64,000 nucleotides of DNA, from contig NZ_OZ245776.1 of NCBI RefSeq assembly GCF_965227735.1, positions 3,720,001 through 3,784,000 of the forward strand, given 5' to 3'. The DNA comes from Larkinella sp965227735 (GTDB lineage: Bacteria > Bacteroidota > Bacteroidia > Cytophagales > Spirosomataceae). Positions 62,530 to 64,000 of the stretch are shown piece by piece; within the stretch, counting starts at the first letter, position 1; each line of letters opens with the position of its first letter. Below the pieces are notes generated by a model that saw nothing but the letters and a program-made list of their open reading frames with translations, did not search any database and was not told the DNA's origin. Made by a program: the position numbers and the translations under genes.

Positions 62530-63900
62530 TCAATATTGACTCAGTTCTTTGTTGAACTCGCTCAGTATCTGTTCTTTCATCGCAATTTTCCGTTTTTGCG
62601 TGTTCATTTTGCTCATCATCATTTTGTCCGCGTCTTCGTTGCCGGGACGCCCCATGGTGTCCATGCTGCTCATCGACATGGCCAGGTCGCTTTTTTCGCG
62701 ACGAACGAGGTACTCCAGTTCCCGAACTTTCGTGCGTATCTGCTCGGAGCGGCTTTTCAGTTCGAAGGCGGGGTATTTGCGGCTGATGACGCGTTCGAGG
62801 TAATTCAATTCGAAAATCTTATCACACGACGACCGGAAACGCTCCGAAACCGCCTTGTCGACCAGTTTGAATGGAATTTTGATTTCTTTCCACTGGTTCA
62901 GCAGTTCTTTGGCCCGGTCGGCAGCCGCCGGAATGTTCGACTGTTTCGCCAGTTTTTCGGCTTCGTCGGCCATTTTCATTTGCTGCTCCACGCGTGGGTC
63001 AATCCGAACTTTCGGCTGGATTCCGCGCGCCAGGTTGTAGCGGTCGAAGATGGTTTTGGTGGCCCTGCGGTATTTTTTGAGGATTTTTCCGGATTTCTTG
63101 ATCGGCACTTCGCCCACCTCTTTCCAGTCGTTGTTCAGATTGCGAACGAGGTGATAGGCTTCCGTCAGCACTTTCATGTACCGTTCTTCGGCGACATTGG
63201 CCCGTTCGAGGGCTTCGCCTTCCAGTCCATCGCGTTTGAAGGGACGGCTGCGGTCGGCTTCGTAAATACTCCGCACGGCCCGTTCGGCCTGCCAGATCAG
63301 GTTATCATAGCGATCCATGCGCTCCTGAATCACCTTGTTCTGTTCATTGAAGAATTCGCGCCGACGCTGAAAAAAGCCATCAAGGGTATCGCTGAAACGC
63401 GTCTCGATGGTTTCGTCCAGTTCTTTATCGACCGGCCCGGTTTTTATCCACTTTAGCTTGATTTCCTGTAGTTTTTCCGCCGTTTCACGCCATTCCGTGC
63501 TGTCGGCAACCTGTTCGGCTTCTGCCAGCAAAGCGTGCTTGATTTCAAGGTTTTTGAGCTGGTTCGTCCGAATCAGTTCGACCAGGACCTGTTCCTGTTC
63601 ATCAAGCCGGTTCAGCAGCGGAATGAAGTTTCCAATCGCGTCGAAACTCAGTAATTTTTTTCGCAGTTGAACGAGTTTCGTCAGGTACGACCCCTTGTTC
63701 TGGGCCTCCTCAACTTCCTGCTCTAACTGGTTTACTTTGTTTTCGGCAATTGTAAACCTATTTTTGAAATAATCGAGCGCTTCCTGTTCTGTGCGTTTCA
63801 CTTCACCGATTTGTCGGTCCGGATAGCTGAGGTAGCTCGATAAGAATACCTTTCCGTCTTTGACGTAACCGTATTCGTCTACCAATTGAGCTTGTTCCAT
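62530..63900 (-). CDS. DUF349 coiled-coil protein
   Basis: 456 residues, almost entirely helical and highly charged. Repeated DUF349 units are recognisable by W-K-I/T-G patterns (KLKWIKTGPVDKELDE, NNDWKEVGEVPIKKSG, LLNQWKEIKIPFKLVDK), each ~75 residues long, followed by a C-terminal coiled coil (SRSEQIRTKVRELEYLV). DUF349 proteins are cytoplasmic and of unknown function, conserved in Bacteroidota. No signal peptide. It starts 71 bp from the divergent gene at 63972. Confidence 0.9.
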   Translation of the reverse strand: MEQAQLVDEYGYVKDGKVFLSSYLSYPDRQIGEVKRTEQEALDYFKNRFTIAENKVNQLEQEVEEAQNKGSYLTKLVQLRKKLLSFDAIGNFIPLLNRLDEQEQVLVELIRTNQLKNLEIKHALLAEAEQVADSTEWRETAEKLQEIKLKWIKTGPVDKELDETIETRFSDTLDGFFQRRREFFNEQNKVIQERMDRYDNLIWQAERAVRSIYEADRSRPFKRDGLEGEALERANVAEERYMKVLTEAYHLVRNLNNDWKEVGEVPIKKSGKILKKYRRATKTIFDRYNLARGIQPKVRIDPRVEQQMKMADEAEKLAKQSNIPAAADRAKELLNQWKEIKIPFKLVDKAVSERFRSSCDKIFELNYLERVISRKYPAFELKSRSEQIRTKVRELEYLVRREKSDLAMSMSSMDTMGRPGNEDADKMMMSKMNTQKRKIAMKEQILSEFNKELSQY

Positions 63901-63971
63901 TATTTTACTCTTTAAGACTAAGCTATGGGTTTAATTGTTGATATTTGCCACCTAAAAAAGTAATCAAACCA

Positions 63972-64000
63972 ATGAGTCAGGAAACGATCATTTTTTCCAT
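63972..64000 (+). CDS. Start of a probable ABC-F protein (EttA-like), cut by the window edge
   Basis: Only MSQETIIFS and part of one more codon are visible. The opening closely resembles the N-terminus of EttA-type ABC-F ATPases (xxEKIIFSM), which gate translation at the ribosomal E site. Nine residues are too few for certainty. Confidence 0.4.

Noticed and set aside
62515..63456. 313-codon plus-strand frame opposite DUF349
   Set aside because: Same effect: the shadow of a Lys/Glu-rich coiled-coil gene.

Overview
The window reads as chromosomal DNA of a Bacteroidota bacterium, most likely order Cytophagales and close to the Spirosoma/Larkinella group. Evidence: a SusC/SusD pair, type IX secretion (a sorted PKD protein beside PorP/SprF), an ISAon1-type insertion sequence, many DUFs typical of the phylum (4292, 4421, 4468, 5107), promoters with the TAnnTTTG -7 box, and moderately high GC. 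Species cannot be named from the sequence alone.

Layout. 1-2600: end of a secreted protein, a lipoprotein di-haem cytochrome c peroxidase and a DUF4468 protein. 2605-4069: an ISAon1-type insertion sequence with perfect ends and an 8-bp target duplication but a frame-broken transposase. 4154-9087: initiator tRNA, era, der, an EamA exporter, an ArsR-type regulator and ruvB. 9199-14578: a giant T9SS-sorted PKD protein divergent from its likely PorP/SprF partner. 14641-37300: a carbohydrate-utilisation region (GH2 enzyme, DUF5107-TPR protein, AraC regulator, MFS sugar porter, SusC, SusD, FG-GAP/UnbV lipoprotein, then an HxlR/SDR pair and a cytochrome-DUF1549-DUF1553 plus DUF1501 operon). 37281-50970: housekeeping genes mostly on the minus strand (aspartokinase, dxs, two rhomboids, mutL, pseudouridine synthase, panB, EnvC-like protein, DUF4292, TPR). 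51255-64000: AlbA_2 protein, carotenoid hydroxylase, DUF2795, cutC, SSS symporter, DUF4421, AsmA-like, purU, a eukaryote-type (GT3) glycogen synthase, DUF349 and the first codons of a probable ettA.

How the parts fit. The strongest new observation is a regulatory signature in front of three separate units of the sugar region (GH2/DUF5107, susCD, and the DUF1553/DUF1501 operon). Each has two direct half-sites, (T)ATCCAT and (C)TCYAT, exactly 21 bp apart, followed by exactly 26 nt and a TTTG at the -7 position. This fits one AraC-type activator, plausibly the one encoded inside the locus, and it places the cytochrome/DUF1501 pair in the same regulon as the SusCD system.

The second theme is a set of long perfect or near-perfect palindromes built from short repeated words. 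Four lie just downstream of genes. One sits in frame inside the DUF5107-TPR gene and adds about 26 residues. The in-gene copy and the copy after susD share arms and a TCCGGAT loop word, which suggests a mobile palindromic repeat family.
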